From Paenibacillus sp. PL91 (GTDB taxonomy: Bacteria > Bacillota > Bacilli > Paenibacillales > Paenibacillaceae), in the NCBI RefSeq assembly GCF_012935325.2, contig NZ_JABBYG020000001.1:248001-312000 (forward strand): a stretch of DNA of 64,000 bases, in the 5' to 3' direction. The position numbers and the translations under genes are program-made. The first letter of the stretch is position 1, and the number at the start of each line of letters is the position of its first letter. Positions 55,225 to 64,000 of this stretch are shown piece after piece. A model generated the notes under the pieces. That model did not search any database. It was given only the letters and a program-made list of their open reading frames with translations, and was not told the origin of the DNA.

Positions 55225-55935
55225 TCAAATTCTCGTTAATTGATCACCATTCAATCGAGGTACCTCATTATAAATGTCAATCGCAGAGCAAGCATCAATA
55301 TCTTTCCTCATCCCCAGCTTCAGTAGTTTTTTTCCCGTCATTCCATTCATAATCGTATCTTTGACATGATTCGAGCGATTCCGATATAGAGCCAGCATCG
55401 CTGATCCAAAGTCATCCATTTCAACTGTAATGTGACTTAATGCATGAAGCTTATCAAGCACAAGACCCGCGCATAAGCCGTCCTCAATCGCAAACTCATC
55501 ATGGCTGCCCGCGCACAAAATAACGATATCCCTCCGCAGCTCGACAGCCACTCGGGCACATGCCTCTGCATTAAGTAGCGAAGCGGTCAGCACATGGTCC
55601 GCACGCATGGATTTATGGATAGCCCTCGTGCCGTTTGTCGTTGTCAGCACGATTCTTTTACCTGCAACGACCTGCTCTGTATACTCATCCGGCGAGTTGC
55701 CTAAGTCAAATCCGGCGATTTTCCGGCAGAAGCGCTCGCCTCCGAGCAAATCCCCCGGACGCTGCAGCGCACGCGCTTCCATAACGGTTTCAGCAGGGAT
55801 GATGCATGATGCGCCTGCAGCGATCGCTGTGACGATCGTACTAGTTGCCCTCAGCACGTCGATAATGATGGCCGTTTTATGATGAAATCGCGCTGAACTG
55901 GCTTCATTCACACTTGAAATAACCTGTACTTGCAT
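55225..55935 (-). CDS. comB: 2-phosphosulfolactate phosphatase family
   Basis: This 236-residue protein has the ComB signature IIIDVLRATSTIVTAIAAGA near residue 24, LLGGERFCRKIAGFDLGNSP near 63, and LTTTNGTRAI near 97 plus CAGSHDEFAIEDGLCAG. ComB releases phosphate from 2-phosphosulfolactate. In Bacillus the homologous gene is linked to sulpholactate, which accumulates in spores. No partner sulpholactate genes lie nearby. It is convergent with lysC and shares its terminator region. Confidence 0.88.
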   Translation of the reverse strand: MQVQVISSVNEASSARFHHKTAIIIDVLRATSTIVTAIAAGASCIIPAETVMEARALQRPGDLLGGERFCRKIAGFDLGNSPDEYTEQVVAGKRIVLTTTNGTRAIHKSMRADHVLTASLLNAEACARVAVELRRDIVILCAGSHDEFAIEDGLCAGLVLDKLHALSHITVEMDDFGSAMLALYRNRSNHVKDTIMNGMTGKKLLKLGMRKDIDACSAIDIYNEVPRLNGDQLTRI

Positions 55936-56070
55936 GCTCGATATTCCGCCCTTCTCTCATTCCATGCATTACTATATGCGAATGCCTATGGGCAGGTGCC
56001 GTCATGAAAGGTAGACAAGCGTGCATATAAATAAGCAGCTATTTGAATTTTGAAGGGAGGTCATATCATC

Positions 56071-56337
56071 ATGCTGAACAAAATCGTTTTGACTATGGCG
56101 TCGCTGCGCCTTACTTCGGGAACGATAGAAATCTGCGCTGCTCTGCTGATGCTTCGCTTAAACCAAATCGACAAAGCGCTGGTCGTTAACTCATCGCTTG
56201 CTTTGGTTGGTCCGCTCATTCTGATCGCTACAACAACGGTAGGACTCGTCGGGATGTCTGACAAGCTGTCTCCGTCTAAGTTTCTATGGGTAGGAGCGGG
56301 CGTCATTTGTTTGATGATAGGCATTTTGAAAAAATAA
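56071..56337 (+). CDS. yqhV: YqhV family protein (DUF2619)
   Basis: This 88-residue protein has two to three hydrophobic helices: LTMASLRLTSGTIEICAALLML at residues 7-28, ALVVNSSLALVGPLILIATT near 35, and a C-terminal helix. It is a membrane protein of unknown function in the Bacillus YqhV family, which also sits just ahead of spoIIIAA. GGGAGGT lies before the chosen ATG, seven codons inside the longest frame. Confidence 0.85.
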   Translation: MLNKIVLTMASLRLTSGTIEICAALLMLRLNQIDKALVVNSSLALVGPLILIATTTVGLVGMSDKLSPSKFLWVGAGVICLMIGILKK

Positions 56338-56371
56338 TAGATTTAACTCTAGCAATTGTGAAGTGAAGCAG

Positions 56372-56399
56372 TCATATTTTTATCTCGCAAGCATACAAA
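56372..56399 (+). promoter_or_regulatory. sigma-E-type promoter of the spoIIIA operon
   Basis: TCATATT (56372-56378), a 13-base gap and CATACAAA (56392-56399) resemble the mother-cell sigma-E consensus (KMATATT then CATACAHT, usual gap 14-15), about 40 bases before spoIIIAA. Bacillus spoIIIA is sigma-E dependent. Confidence 0.7.
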
Positions 56400-56439
56400 T
56401 AGGAACTACGAAGGACAAACATCCGGGAGTGATGATGAC

Positions 56440-57480
56440 ATGCTGGCACGCGTAGCGCATTTATTGCCTCTAGAGCTGAAGACGCTGCTGGAGCGCCTTC
56501 CTGAACACATGCAGGAGCAGCTTGAAGAAATTCGGATTCGAGAGGGGCGGCCGCTTGAAATCTGCTTTCGCGGCCAGTCTCGATTTATGATGATTGACGG
56601 GTCGCTGCACCAAGCTGCCGACGGAGCATACAAGCCATCGGCAGACACTTGCCGCAAGCTTCTCGAGCGCATTACCAACTATTCGTTGTACGCAATGGAG
56701 GAGGAGCTGCGCAGAGGATTTATAACCGTTTCGGGAGGCCATCGGATTGGACTGGCTGGCAGAACGATCTTGGACAGCGGAGTGGTCCGCGGCATTCGCG
56801 ATATTGGCGCCTTTAATATTCGGGTAGCCAGGGAAGTGATTGGCGCAAGCACCCATTTGCTTCCCAAGCTGATGGACAAGACGAGAAAAACACTGCATTC
56901 CACGCTTATACTCGCACCACCGCAGCAGGGTAAAACAACGCTTGTGCGTGACATTGCAAGATCCGTCAGCTATGGCTTGTGGCCTACGCTTGAAGCAAGC
57001 GGCTGGCAAGGAAGAAAGGTTGGCATCGTTGACGAGCGATCAGAGATTGCGGCATGCGTCCGCGGCATCCCGACATTCGACGTAGGTCCGAGAACGGATG
57101 TGATGGATGCCTGTCCGAAGGCGGAGGGCATGATGATGCTTTTGCGGTCGATGTCGCCAGAGGTGCTGATCGCCGATGAGATCGGCAGGCCGGAGGATGG
57201 GGAAGCGATTCGCGAGGCAAGCCATGCCGGCATCAGTGTCGTTGCCACTGCGCATGCCTACGATTTGCAGGATGCTAGAGGCAGGCCCGTGCTGCTCAAG
57301 CTGCTGGAAGAAGGTGCTTTTACGTACGTTGTTGAACTAAAGCGCACGGATCAAGGCATTATGCACCGTGTTGTGCCTGCTGAAGCGATCGCTTTACGGA
57401 CAGCCCGAGAACATTCCTCTCCTCATCGCGCGGATACGGCGCATGCTATCGCTGGTCGGCATCGAGCTGATGATCCGTGA
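56440..57480 (+). CDS. spoIIIAA: stage III sporulation protein AA (ATPase)
   Basis: The protein has 346 residues. A VirB11/secretion-type ATPase with the P-loop APPQQGKTTLVRDI near residues 165-178 and a likely Walker B in EVLIADEIGRPED near 238-250. It is the energy-providing candidate of the SpoIIIA-SpoIIQ channel joining mother cell and forespore. The N-terminal half includes LEEIRIREGRPLEI near 25. GGGAGTGATG is upstream. Its stop overlaps the GTG start of spoIIIAB by four bases. Confidence 0.95.
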   Translation: MLARVAHLLPLELKTLLERLPEHMQEQLEEIRIREGRPLEICFRGQSRFMMIDGSLHQAADGAYKPSADTCRKLLERITNYSLYAMEEELRRGFITVSGGHRIGLAGRTILDSGVVRGIRDIGAFNIRVAREVIGASTHLLPKLMDKTRKTLHSTLILAPPQQGKTTLVRDIARSVSYGLWPTLEASGWQGRKVGIVDERSEIAACVRGIPTFDVGPRTDVMDACPKAEGMMMLLRSMSPEVLIADEIGRPEDGEAIREASHAGISVVATAHAYDLQDARGRPVLLKLLEEGAFTYVVELKRTDQGIMHRVVPAEAIALRTAREHSSPHRADTAHAIAGRHRADDP

Positions 57481-57995
57481 TCAAGCTGCTGGGCGCTGTA
57501 TTGGTCTTGTTTGCAGGTACGATGATCGGCTTCCAGCAAGCGGCGAAATTCGCAGAGCGACCTAGGCAGCTAAGACAGCTTGCGCATGCGCTGCAGCGGC
57601 TGGAGACGGAAATCGGTTACGGACACACCCCATTGCCGGAGGCGCTAGAGAGAACCGCATCGGCAACGCCTGAGCCGCTCGCGACGATTTTTCGCAAGGC
57701 GGCAAGCGGCATTTGGGAGACAGAGAGCTTCACCTTCCGCGATAGCTGGGAGTCGGCCATTCAATCGCAATGGGATGCGACATCGATGCGGAAAAACGAG
57801 CAGGCCATTCTTATGAGGCTAGGCTCAACGCTTGGTATCAGCGACAAGGAAGATCAAATGAAGCACATACATTTAGCGTTATTGCAGTTGAAGGCAGAGG
57901 AGGACGCAGCGAGAGACGATCAGGGGCGTTACGAGAAGATGTGGAAAAGTCTCGGTATTTTGATCGCTGTGCTGGTCGTCATTTTGATGGTGTAG
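57477..57995 (+). CDS. spoIIIAB: stage III sporulation protein AB
   Basis: This 172-residue protein has an N-terminal membrane helix (KLLGAVLVLFAGTMIGFQQA) and a C-terminal membrane helix (LGILIAVLVVILMV), with a helical cytoplasmic body between. It resembles type II secretion GspF-like components of the SpoIIIA channel. The GTG start overlaps spoIIIAA. The body includes LRQLAHALQRLETEIGYGHTPL near residue 32, a family hallmark. Confidence 0.93.
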   Translation: MIKLLGAVLVLFAGTMIGFQQAAKFAERPRQLRQLAHALQRLETEIGYGHTPLPEALERTASATPEPLATIFRKAASGIWETESFTFRDSWESAIQSQWDATSMRKNEQAILMRLGSTLGISDKEDQMKHIHLALLQLKAEEDAARDDQGRYEKMWKSLGILIAVLVVILMV

Positions 57996-58010
57996 TGGGG
58001 TGCCGCATAG

Positions 58011-58214
58011 ATGGACATGGATGTGAGCGCCATTTTCCAAATTGCCGGAATCGGAATTGTTATCGCGATGATACATTCGGTGCTTAAGCAAATGGGAAAG
58101 GAAGATATGGCGCATTGGGTTACGGTCATTGGTTTTGTCGTCGTGTTATTTATGGTTGTTCGGCTCCTGAATGAATTGTTTCAGGAAATAAAAACGATTT
58201 TTTTGTTCCAGTAG
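58011..58214 (+). CDS. spoIIIAC: stage III sporulation protein AC
   Basis: This 67-residue protein has two membrane helices (about residues 6-24 and 37-53), with IFQIAGIGIVIAMIHSVLKQMGKED near the N-terminus. It is a small membrane subunit of the SpoIIIA channel. Its ATG lies 15 bases after the spoIIIAB stop with GGGGTGCCG upstream. Length fits the family. Confidence 0.93.
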   Translation: MDMDVSAIFQIAGIGIVIAMIHSVLKQMGKEDMAHWVTVIGFVVVLFMVVRLLNELFQEIKTIFLFQ

Positions 58215-58244
58215 ACGTCTTCAGTCGGACGTGCGGGCAAGCAG

Positions 58245-58649
58245 GTGAGCGAATTGGAAATGATTCAAATCGTCGGCCTTGGTCTGATGGCTACAGTACT
58301 CATACTTGTCGTTCGGGAGCAGAAGCCGATGTTCGCTTTTTTGCTCGCCGCATTTACGGGCTTGTTCATCTTCCTGTATTTGATCGGCAAAATCGAAATC
58401 GTCATTTCGGTGCTAGAGGATCTGGCTAATCGATCGGGCATCCCTTCCATTTACTTGAAGACGATCTTGAAAATAATCGGGATAGCGTACATTGCGGAGT
58501 TTGGGGCGCAAATTGTCAGAGACGCAGGCCAAGAGAGCATCGCATCAAAAATTGAATTTGCCGGAAAAGTATTTATTCTCGTCATGGCGGTTCCGATTAT
58601 TAGCGTAATTGTCGAGACGGTTATCGGGCTGCTGCCGGAGGGGGGGTGA
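58245..58649 (+). CDS. spoIIIAD: stage III sporulation protein AD
   Basis: This 134-residue membrane protein has about three to four helices. The IQIVGLGLMATVLILVVREQKPMFAFLL start and KTILKIIGIAYIAEFGAQI near residue 74 match SpoIIIAD. A GTG start at 58245 gives the family-length N-terminus; ATG at 58260 is an alternative. It is part of the SpoIIIA complex in the mother-cell membrane. Ribosome site not strong. Confidence 0.92.
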   Translation: MSELEMIQIVGLGLMATVLILVVREQKPMFAFLLAAFTGLFIFLYLIGKIEIVISVLEDLANRSGIPSIYLKTILKIIGIAYIAEFGAQIVRDAGQESIASKIEFAGKVFILVMAVPIISVIVETVIGLLPEGG

Positions 58650-58654
58650 AGCGT

Positions 58655-59902
58655 ATGATCAAGCTCACTCCTGCTAGTGACCGGGCCAAGCTGCTGCTCT
58701 TCATCCTTGCAGCAACGATTCTATTCTCCTTTGCTCCAAATATCGCATACGCATTAAGCGGGACTAGCGAAATCCCCGCTGCGGACGACCAAGCAAGAGC
58801 GGACCAGCTATCCAAGGAGCTGGCAGCCGAGCAATTGGGCGGCCTGGAGACGGAAGCAGTCGAGTCTTACTGGAACAAGCTTCGGAGCGAATATGGCGGT
58901 TTTTTTCCAGAAGAGCGTATTCCTAGCTTTATGGAGATGATCGTTCCGGGCGGCGAAGGGCTAAAGTTTACGGATATGCTGCAAGGAATAGTAAAGTACT
59001 TGTGGCATGAGGTGCTTTACAATGGAAAGCTGCTCGTCACCATCGTCATGCTGACGGTGTTCAGCATGGTGCTGGAGACCATGCAAAACGCCTTCGAGCG
59101 AAATGCAGTCAGCAAGGTTGCCTATTCCATCACGTATATGGTACTCATCATAATCGCAGTCAACAGCTTTCACGTCGCAATGGGCTATGCCAAGGGAGCC
59201 ATAGAAAGCATGATTCAGTTCATGCTGGCGATGGTGCCTCTACTCTTAACGCTCCTTGCCTCAATGGGCAACGTCGTAACGGTATCCGTCCTGCATCCGC
59301 TCATCATATTTATGATCCACGCAGTCGGCACGCTCATTTATACGCTCGTATTTCCGCTGCTTTTTTTCTCGGCGGTGCTCCATATCGCGAGTGCGCTATC
59401 GGAGAAATTCAAGGTCACGCAGCTTGCAAATCTGCTTCGTAATATTGGGGTAGGCGTGTTGGGTGTTCTGCTGACCGTTTTTCTCGGAGTCATATCGGTA
59501 CAAGGGGCAACCGGCGCGGTCACGGACGGGGTTACGCTTCGAACGGCCAAGTTTGTGACAGGCAATTTTGTCCCCGTCGTAGGAAGGATGTTCTCCGATG
59601 CGGCGGATACGGTCATCTCGGCATCCATGCTCGCCAAAAACGCGATCGGCCTCGCAGGCGTTATTATATTGCTCTTCATCAGCGCGTTCCCTGCAATTAA
59701 AATATTGACGCTGGCGCTTATTTACAACATTGCCGCTGCAGTCATGCAGCCGCTGGGAGATTCGCCGATAGTAACCTGTCTCACGACGATTGGCAAGACG
59801 ATGATCTATGTTTTTGCAGCCTTGGCTGCTGTCAGTCTCATGTTTTTCCTTGCGGTTACGATCATTTTGACTGCAGGAAATGCGGCTTTGATGGTGAGGT
59901 AA
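58655..59902 (+). CDS. spoIIIAE: stage III sporulation protein AE
   Basis: This 415-residue protein has an N-terminal signal helix (about residues 8-32) and about eight membrane segments in the C-terminal two thirds. GGGGGTGA lies seven bases before the chosen ATG; the GTG three codons earlier overlaps that site. It is the largest membrane component of the channel. Family features include ITYMVLIIIAVNSFHVAMGYA near 160 and GVISVQGATGAVTDGVTLRTAKF near 275. Confidence 0.93.
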   Translation: MIKLTPASDRAKLLLFILAATILFSFAPNIAYALSGTSEIPAADDQARADQLSKELAAEQLGGLETEAVESYWNKLRSEYGGFFPEERIPSFMEMIVPGGEGLKFTDMLQGIVKYLWHEVLYNGKLLVTIVMLTVFSMVLETMQNAFERNAVSKVAYSITYMVLIIIAVNSFHVAMGYAKGAIESMIQFMLAMVPLLLTLLASMGNVVTVSVLHPLIIFMIHAVGTLIYTLVFPLLFFSAVLHIASALSEKFKVTQLANLLRNIGVGVLGVLLTVFLGVISVQGATGAVTDGVTLRTAKFVTGNFVPVVGRMFSDAADTVISASMLAKNAIGLAGVIILLFISAFPAIKILTLALIYNIAAAVMQPLGDSPIVTCLTTIGKTMIYVFAALAAVSLMFFLAVTIILTAGNAALMVR

Positions 59903-59919
59903 GGAAGGAGACGAGAGCT

Positions 59920-60690
59920 GTGATGGCTTGGTTAAGCGACTGGCTGAGAGACATCATCGCTATCATATTGCTGGCGGTGTTCGTCGAACTGCTGCTCCCA
60001 AACAAAGCGATGCAGCGTTATGCGCGGCTCGTTGTCGGCTTGTTCATCTTGCTGACGATACTCTCTCCGATATTGAAGCTCATTCAAAGCGATATAGGAG
60101 CGAAGCTGGATGAAGGAATGAAGAGCTGGAGTGAAACCGCTATGTCGAGGGAAGTGCAGATGACCGGATTGAACCAAATTACGCGGGATGCTGAAGCGAT
60201 GCGCCAGAAGCGCAGCCTCGATGCCGCAAGGCTAACGGAGCGAACGCTGGAGGCATCGATCCAAAATGAGCTGAATGAGCGTACGGAAGCGCCGGTGGCA
60301 GAGGTAGACGCGGTGCTGAAATGGGTGACGGTATCGGGGGAGCAGACGCCTTACATCAGTCAAGTTGTAGTCACCCTCAAAGCATTGGACGACCAAGGCG
60401 GATCTGCAAACGATTCAGCTGTAGAAGCAGTCCAGCCGGTTATCGTTGATGTGGAGATCGATCCGATTAGTGGTGAGCTTACACCCCAAGGCGGCGACAA
60501 TTCAAATGGCGAAACCGGAAAGGCTGAGGAAGCAGCGCAAGCGGAGGGCAAATGGTCGAGAGCAGACCCTGCCACAGCTTCCTCAATCAGCAGCCTGATT
60601 ACGAAAGGGTGGGGTGTTGATGCGGATCAGATCGTCGTAAGACAGCCGGTGCAGCGGCGAAGTGAGAGGCTAGGCATGGAGAGGAGGTAA
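59920..60690 (+). CDS. spoIIIAF: stage III sporulation protein AF
   Basis: This 256-residue protein starts with two membrane helices (residues about 9-60, IIAIILLAVFVELLLPNKAMQRY followed by GLFILLTILSPIL) and then an extracytoplasmic ring-building-motif-type domain with an Ala/Glu-rich linker. It is longer than the roughly 200-residue Bacillus protein. GTG start has GGAAGGAG nine bases upstream; ATG one codon later is also possible. Component of the SpoIIIA-SpoIIQ complex. Confidence 0.9.
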   Translation: MMAWLSDWLRDIIAIILLAVFVELLLPNKAMQRYARLVVGLFILLTILSPILKLIQSDIGAKLDEGMKSWSETAMSREVQMTGLNQITRDAEAMRQKRSLDAARLTERTLEASIQNELNERTEAPVAEVDAVLKWVTVSGEQTPYISQVVVTLKALDDQGGSANDSAVEAVQPVIVDVEIDPISGELTPQGGDNSNGETGKAEEAAQAEGKWSRADPATASSISSLITKGWGVDADQIVVRQPVQRRSERLGMERR

Positions 60691-60696
60691 GGCGCG

Positions 60697-61329
60697 GTGG
60701 CCAAATGGCTGGAAGGCATAGAATCAGCGGTTGGCGGCGGTCCCAGTGGTCCGAAGCGTGTGCGGACGCTGCGAATTTTGCTAATCGTTGGGGGGATTGG
60801 CGCGGCGCTAATGATTATGAATTCATTTTTAACTTATAAGCAAGTTGAACCCTCGGCTCAGGACCCGAATCCGCCGCCTCAAACGGAAGAAGCTTGGAGC
60901 GGTTCGGTTTCGTCGTCAGGATCGGTGTTTGCCGTGATCGAGCATTCGATGGAGACTAGGCTGAAAGAGATTTTGGAGAAAATCGTTGGCGTTGGTACGG
61001 TTGACGTGCTCATCACGGTCGATTCTACGGAAGAAATTGTCGTAGAGAAGGAAGGCCAGGATTCGCAGCAGGTAACCGACGAGAATGATCCTAATGGCGG
61101 CAGGCGGCATATTACCTCGATAACGAAAGACGGACGGGTCGTGTTGTATGAGGTTTCGGGTGACCAGAAGCCCATCGTGACCAAAACGATTAACCCGCGC
61201 ATCCGCGGTATTTTGATCGTCGCCAAAGGAGCTGAAAATGCGACGGTCAGGCGTCTCATCGTCAATGCAGTCGAAAAGGGCATCAATGTGCCGGTTAATC
61301 GAATTTCGGTAGTGCCAAGCAAGCAATAA
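60697..61329 (+). CDS. spoIIIAG: stage III sporulation protein AG
   Basis: The 210-residue protein has one membrane helix (about residues 28-45, LRILLIVGGIGAALMIMNSF) and a long outer domain. SpoIIIAG forms a large ring in the intermembrane space that contributes to the channel. The family features are LEKIVGVGTVDVLITVDSTEE near 94 and NPRIRGILIVAKGAENATV near 168. GTG start preceded by GAGGAGG. Confidence 0.93.
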   Translation: MAKWLEGIESAVGGGPSGPKRVRTLRILLIVGGIGAALMIMNSFLTYKQVEPSAQDPNPPPQTEEAWSGSVSSSGSVFAVIEHSMETRLKEILEKIVGVGTVDVLITVDSTEEIVVEKEGQDSQQVTDENDPNGGRRHITSITKDGRVVLYEVSGDQKPIVTKTINPRIRGILIVAKGAENATVRRLIVNAVEKGINVPVNRISVVPSKQ

Positions 61330-61360
61330 ACCAAATTCAATTGTTGGGGAGGGTGTTCAC

Positions 61361-61984
61361 ATGAACACGAAAAGACAAACGGTATGGCTCGTATCAATGC
61401 TCAGCTTGATGGTGGTATTGTCCGCCTACTACTTATTTACGCAGGATGTGGAAACGCCGGAAGTGCTGACTGACGGCACCCAAACGGAGCAAGCGGCGCA
61501 AAATGCGACGGAGGCGGCTACAAATGGCGATGCGCTTGTCGTAAATGAAGTGGAGCAGCCAGCTGATGGCGCTGTTCTCAGCGAAGCTGATAAAGAGGCG
61601 CTGAACCTAGTTGAGGAGCAGGGACTTGCGGCAGGCGGATTGTTCAGCGAGCTGCTGGCGAAGCGGGAAATGAAAAATACGGAGGAAGAAAATCGGATAA
61701 TGGCGGCGATTGCTGAAACGCCAACAAAAGACGAGGAATCTGTGGCTGCAGTTGCCGAGCTTGATATGCTGGAGGAGAAATATTCGAAACTGACCGGCAT
61801 TGAATCAGAGCTGCAGAAGCAATATGAAAATGTAGTCATCGATGAGGCTAACGACAAGTTCAATGTCGTCGTATCAAGCGAAAAGCTGGAGAAGAAGCAA
61901 GCGGCTGAGATCATTAAATTGGTGATGAGCACGCTTGATGTGGATGCGGATCAAGTATCCGTACGCTATATTCCTAAAGGATAA
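61361..61984 (+). CDS. spoIIIAH: stage III sporulation protein AH
   Basis: This 207-residue protein has one N-terminal membrane helix (about residues 7-24) and an acidic, Ala-rich linker followed by a C-terminal ring-building domain (KYSKLTGIESELQKQYENVVI near 140). SpoIIIAH binds forespore SpoIIQ across the septum. It ends the operon; a terminator follows. GGGGAGGG precedes the ATG. Confidence 0.94.
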   Translation: MNTKRQTVWLVSMLSLMVVLSAYYLFTQDVETPEVLTDGTQTEQAAQNATEAATNGDALVVNEVEQPADGAVLSEADKEALNLVEEQGLAAGGLFSELLAKREMKNTEEENRIMAAIAETPTKDEESVAAVAELDMLEEKYSKLTGIESELQKQYENVVIDEANDKFNVVVSSEKLEKKQAAEIIKLVMSTLDVDADQVSVRYIPKG

Positions 61985-62006
61985 AAATGCGCTAGCCCTT
62001 CATTGT

Positions 62007-62056
62007 GGCCCTGTCGTTCCCTGCATGCAAGCGGGGGGCGGCAGGGTCTTTATTTA
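62007..62056 (+). terminator. Rho-independent terminator of the spoIIIA operon
   Basis: CCCTGTCG and TTCCC pair with GGGGG and CGGCAGGG, with a loop near GCATGC, then TCTTTATTT. Confidence 0.75.
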
Positions 62057-62106
62057 TGCCGGCCCAGACGGTTGTACAAAAAATGATTCGTGTTCAGCCT
62101 TGTTTA

Positions 62107-62115
62107 TGATATAAT
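62107..62115 (+). promoter_or_regulatory. extended -10 promoter element upstream of accB
   Basis: TG-A-TATAAT is a perfect extended -10, with no good -35. It lies 107 bases before accB. The 61985-62221 gap otherwise shows only the spoIIIA terminator. Confidence 0.55.
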
Positions 62116-62221
62116 GTTAAACGTTATGTGAAAGAATTGTTTATATTAGTATGGAAACTACTTATGCTTTCACGCTATGGAAGCCATCGAGCTATCGCAA
62201 ATTTAAGGAGTGAAAATATTC

Positions 62222-62713
62222 ATGTTCAAATTGAGCGAGATCAAAGAGTTGATCAAATTGGTTGATCAAACTTCCGTTCATGAGCTGGAAATCGAAAACG
62301 AAGGGACTCGCCTGCTCATCCGCAAGCCCGGCAAAACAGAAGTGGTGAATATGCAAGCAGCCCCAATTACGCATACATACGCGCCTGCACCACTGCAAGC
62401 TCAGCCGTCTGCTCCTGCAGCGCAGCCGCAAGCCGCGCAAGAAGCGGCGCCAGCACGTCCTTCGACAGATCATCTGCATCAAATCGTTTCGCCTATGGTA
62501 GGCACTTTCTACAGCTCGCCAACACCGGAGGCAGCTGCATTCGTCAAAATCGGCGATCGCGTCAGCGATAAAAGCGTCGTATGTATTTTGGAAGCGATGA
62601 AGCTGATGAATGAGCTTGAAGCAGAAGTTCGCGGGGAGATCGTGGAAATTTTGGTTTCTAACGGACAACTTGTCGAGTACGGCCAGCCTTTGTTTCTTGT
62701 TAAACCTGAATAA
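62222..62713 (+). CDS. accB: biotin carboxyl carrier protein of acetyl-CoA carboxylase
   Basis: This 163-residue protein has an N-terminal helical region, a Pro/Ala-rich flexible linker (about residues 52-85), and a C-terminal biotinyl domain. The biotinylated Lys is in CILEAMKLMNE near residue 129. It carries CO2 between biotin carboxylase and carboxyltransferase in fatty-acid synthesis. AAGGAGTGA lies eight bases before the chosen ATG; a GTG four codons earlier overlaps it. accC follows closely. Confidence 0.95.
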   Translation: MFKLSEIKELIKLVDQTSVHELEIENEGTRLLIRKPGKTEVVNMQAAPITHTYAPAPLQAQPSAPAAQPQAAQEAAPARPSTDHLHQIVSPMVGTFYSSPTPEAAAFVKIGDRVSDKSVVCILEAMKLMNELEAEVRGEIVEILVSNGQLVEYGQPLFLVKPE

Positions 62714-62766
62714 TGTAGTGAGTTAACGTCCGAACAGGGAAACTGTCGTTTGAAAGGGGTTCCTAC

Positions 62767-64000
62767 GTGAAATTTCACAAAATATTAATTGCAAACCGCG
62801 GCGAAATTGCGGTTCGAATTATTCGCGCTTGCCGCGAGCTTGGTATAAGCACTGTCGCTGTATATTCGGAAGCGGATCGCGATTCGCTTCATGTGCGTCT
62901 AGCCGATGAAGCTTATTGCATCGGGCCGACTGCATCGAAAGACAGCTATTTAAATCTAACGAATATTATGAGTGTCGCTACAATAACCGAATGTGATGCG
63001 ATTCATCCGGGATACGGGTTCCTCGCTGAAAACGCTGATTTCGCAGAAATTTGCGAGTCATGCAACATCACCTTTATCGGTCCATCCCCAGAAGCGATTA
63101 ATAAAATGGGCGATAAAGCGGTTGCCAAGCTGACGATGAAAACGGCTGACGTGCCAATCATTCCTGGCTCCGACGGTCTTGTCGAGAGCATGGATGAAGC
63201 GATCAGCGTTGCAAGGGAAATCGGCTATCCCGTCATTATTAAAGCGACTGCAGGCGGCGGTGGCAAGGGCATCCGAATCGCGGATGACGAGACGACGCTT
63301 GTCGCGCAAATTACGACGGCTCAGCAGGAGGCCCAGAAGGCATTCGGCAACGCCGGCGTATATCTAGAGAAGTATTTGACGGGCATGAAGCATGTTGAAA
63401 TTCAGATTATGGCCGACAAGCACGGCAATGCAGTTCATCTGTTCGAACGCGACTGCTCGGTTCAGCGCAGACGCCAAAAGCTGGTTGAAGAGGCGCCTTG
63501 CTCGGTCCTCACTCCCGAGCTCCGCGAGCGAATGGGACAGGCAGCTGTCCGTGCAGCGCTGGCCGTCAATTACTCCGGCGCAGGAACATTGGAGTTTTTG
63601 CTTGGACCTGACGAAAACTTTTATTTCATGGAAATGAATACGCGCATTCAAGTTGAGCATCCCGTAACCGAGATGATCACGAATGTGGATTTGATAAAAG
63701 AAATGATATCCGTTGCGGAAGGCAATCCGCTTTCCTTTGCGCAAAGCGACCTGAAAATCAACGGCTGGTCCATCGAATGCCGAATTAACGCGGAGGATTC
63801 CGAGCGGAATTTCATGCCGTCGCCAGGCCATATTCCGTTTTACTTACCGCCAGGCGGCGCGGGAGTACGTATCGATAGCGCGGTATATCCGGGTTATACT
63901 ATTTCACCGCATTATGATTCGATGATTGCGAAGCTTATCGTTTGGGGAGCAACTCGCGAGGAAGCGATCGCAAGAATGAAACGGGCTTTGTCTGAGTTTG
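62767..64000 (+). CDS. accC: biotin carboxylase of acetyl-CoA carboxylase, cut by the window end
   Basis: The frame is open from the GTG at 62767 to the end of the window (411 codons of about 450). AAAGGGG lies upstream. Motifs: N-terminal [23 protein letters not shown], the ATP-grasp glycine loop [12 protein letters not shown] near residue 157, and [16 protein letters not shown] near 285, which holds the metal-binding Glu and catalytic Arg. It carboxylates biotin on AccB using ATP and bicarbonate. It is cotranscribed with accB. Confidence 0.95.
   Translation, partial: MKFHKILIANRGEIAVRIIRACRELGISTVAVYSEADRDSLHVRLADEAYCIGPTASKDSYLNLTNIMSVATITECDAIHPGYGFLAENADFAEICESCNITFIGPSPEAINKMGDKAVAKLTMKTADVPIIPGSDGLVESMDEAISVAREIGYPVIIKATAGGGGKGIRIADDETTLVAQITTAQQEAQKAFGNAGVYLEKYLTGMKHVEIQIMADKHGNAVHLFERDCSVQRRRQKLVEEAPCSVLTPELRERMGQAAVRAALAVNYSGAGTLEFLLGPDENFYFMEMNTRIQVEHPVTEMITNVDLIKEMISVAEGNPLSFAQSDLKINGWSIECRINAEDSERNFMPSPGHIPFYLPPGGAGVRIDSAVYPGYTISPHYDSMIAKLIVWGATREEAIARMKRALSEF

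Overview
The window looks like the chromosome of an endospore-forming Firmicute, most likely Paenibacillus or a close relative. The evidence is a complete spoIIIA operon, gerP spore-coat genes, spore photoproduct lyase, a sporulenol-synthase-type cyclase, B-type RNase P RNA, a T-box leader, and blocks of gene order also found in Bacillus subtilis. It is mostly core chromosome. I see no insertion sequence, prophage, CRISPR array, integron, tRNA or rRNA.

Layout. 1-8.1 kb: end of glyS, ppsR, yqxD, dnaG, sigA, a membrane protein, trmK and a Nif3-like gene (macromolecular synthesis block). 8.1-8.6 kb: rnpB with its own promoter and a palindromic terminator. 8.6-20.6 kb: an accessory stretch with a subtilase whose pro-region looks sensor-like, ypuI, two small proteins, a small alarmone synthetase, an orphan ABC ATPase overlapping a membrane-anchored hydrolase, a queuosine-precursor transporter behind a candidate preQ1 riboswitch, helD, a PAS-HTH regulator and a small two-module zinc-finger protein. 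20.7-28.5 kb: glycogen operon glgB-C-D-A ending in a GH15 glucoamylase-type gene. 28.6-33.7 kb: gluconate use (gntP, RpiR regulator, gnd, gntK). 33.7-37.8 kb: terpenoid cyclase, then a LysR regulator divergent from a YeiH-type exporter.

37.9-40.9 kb: gerP operon behind a sigma-K-like promoter, a divergent Hsp20-like gene and two tiny membrane proteins. 40.9-47.7 kb: a zinc-centred block with zur, yidD, T-box-controlled metG, znuA-C-B behind a promoter carrying a Zur-type operator, and ccdA. 47.7-56.3 kb: splB, mntR, then the yqhQ-yqhR-aroQ-yqhT-efp neighbourhood, with lysC and comB between efp and yqhV. 56.4-62 kb: spoIIIAA-AH behind a sigma-E-like promoter. 62.1-64 kb: accB and accC, the latter cut by the window end.

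How parts fit together: SigA and primase share an operon, as is usual. Zinc repression by Zur should control znuACB. Methionyl-tRNA charging controls metG. The glg genes make glycogen and the GH15 enzyme could degrade it. The gnt genes feed gluconate into the pentose phosphate pathway. Sporulation genes carry recognisable mother-cell sigma-factor promoters. All functions are assigned by reading motifs and comparing with remembered families; no database search was run.
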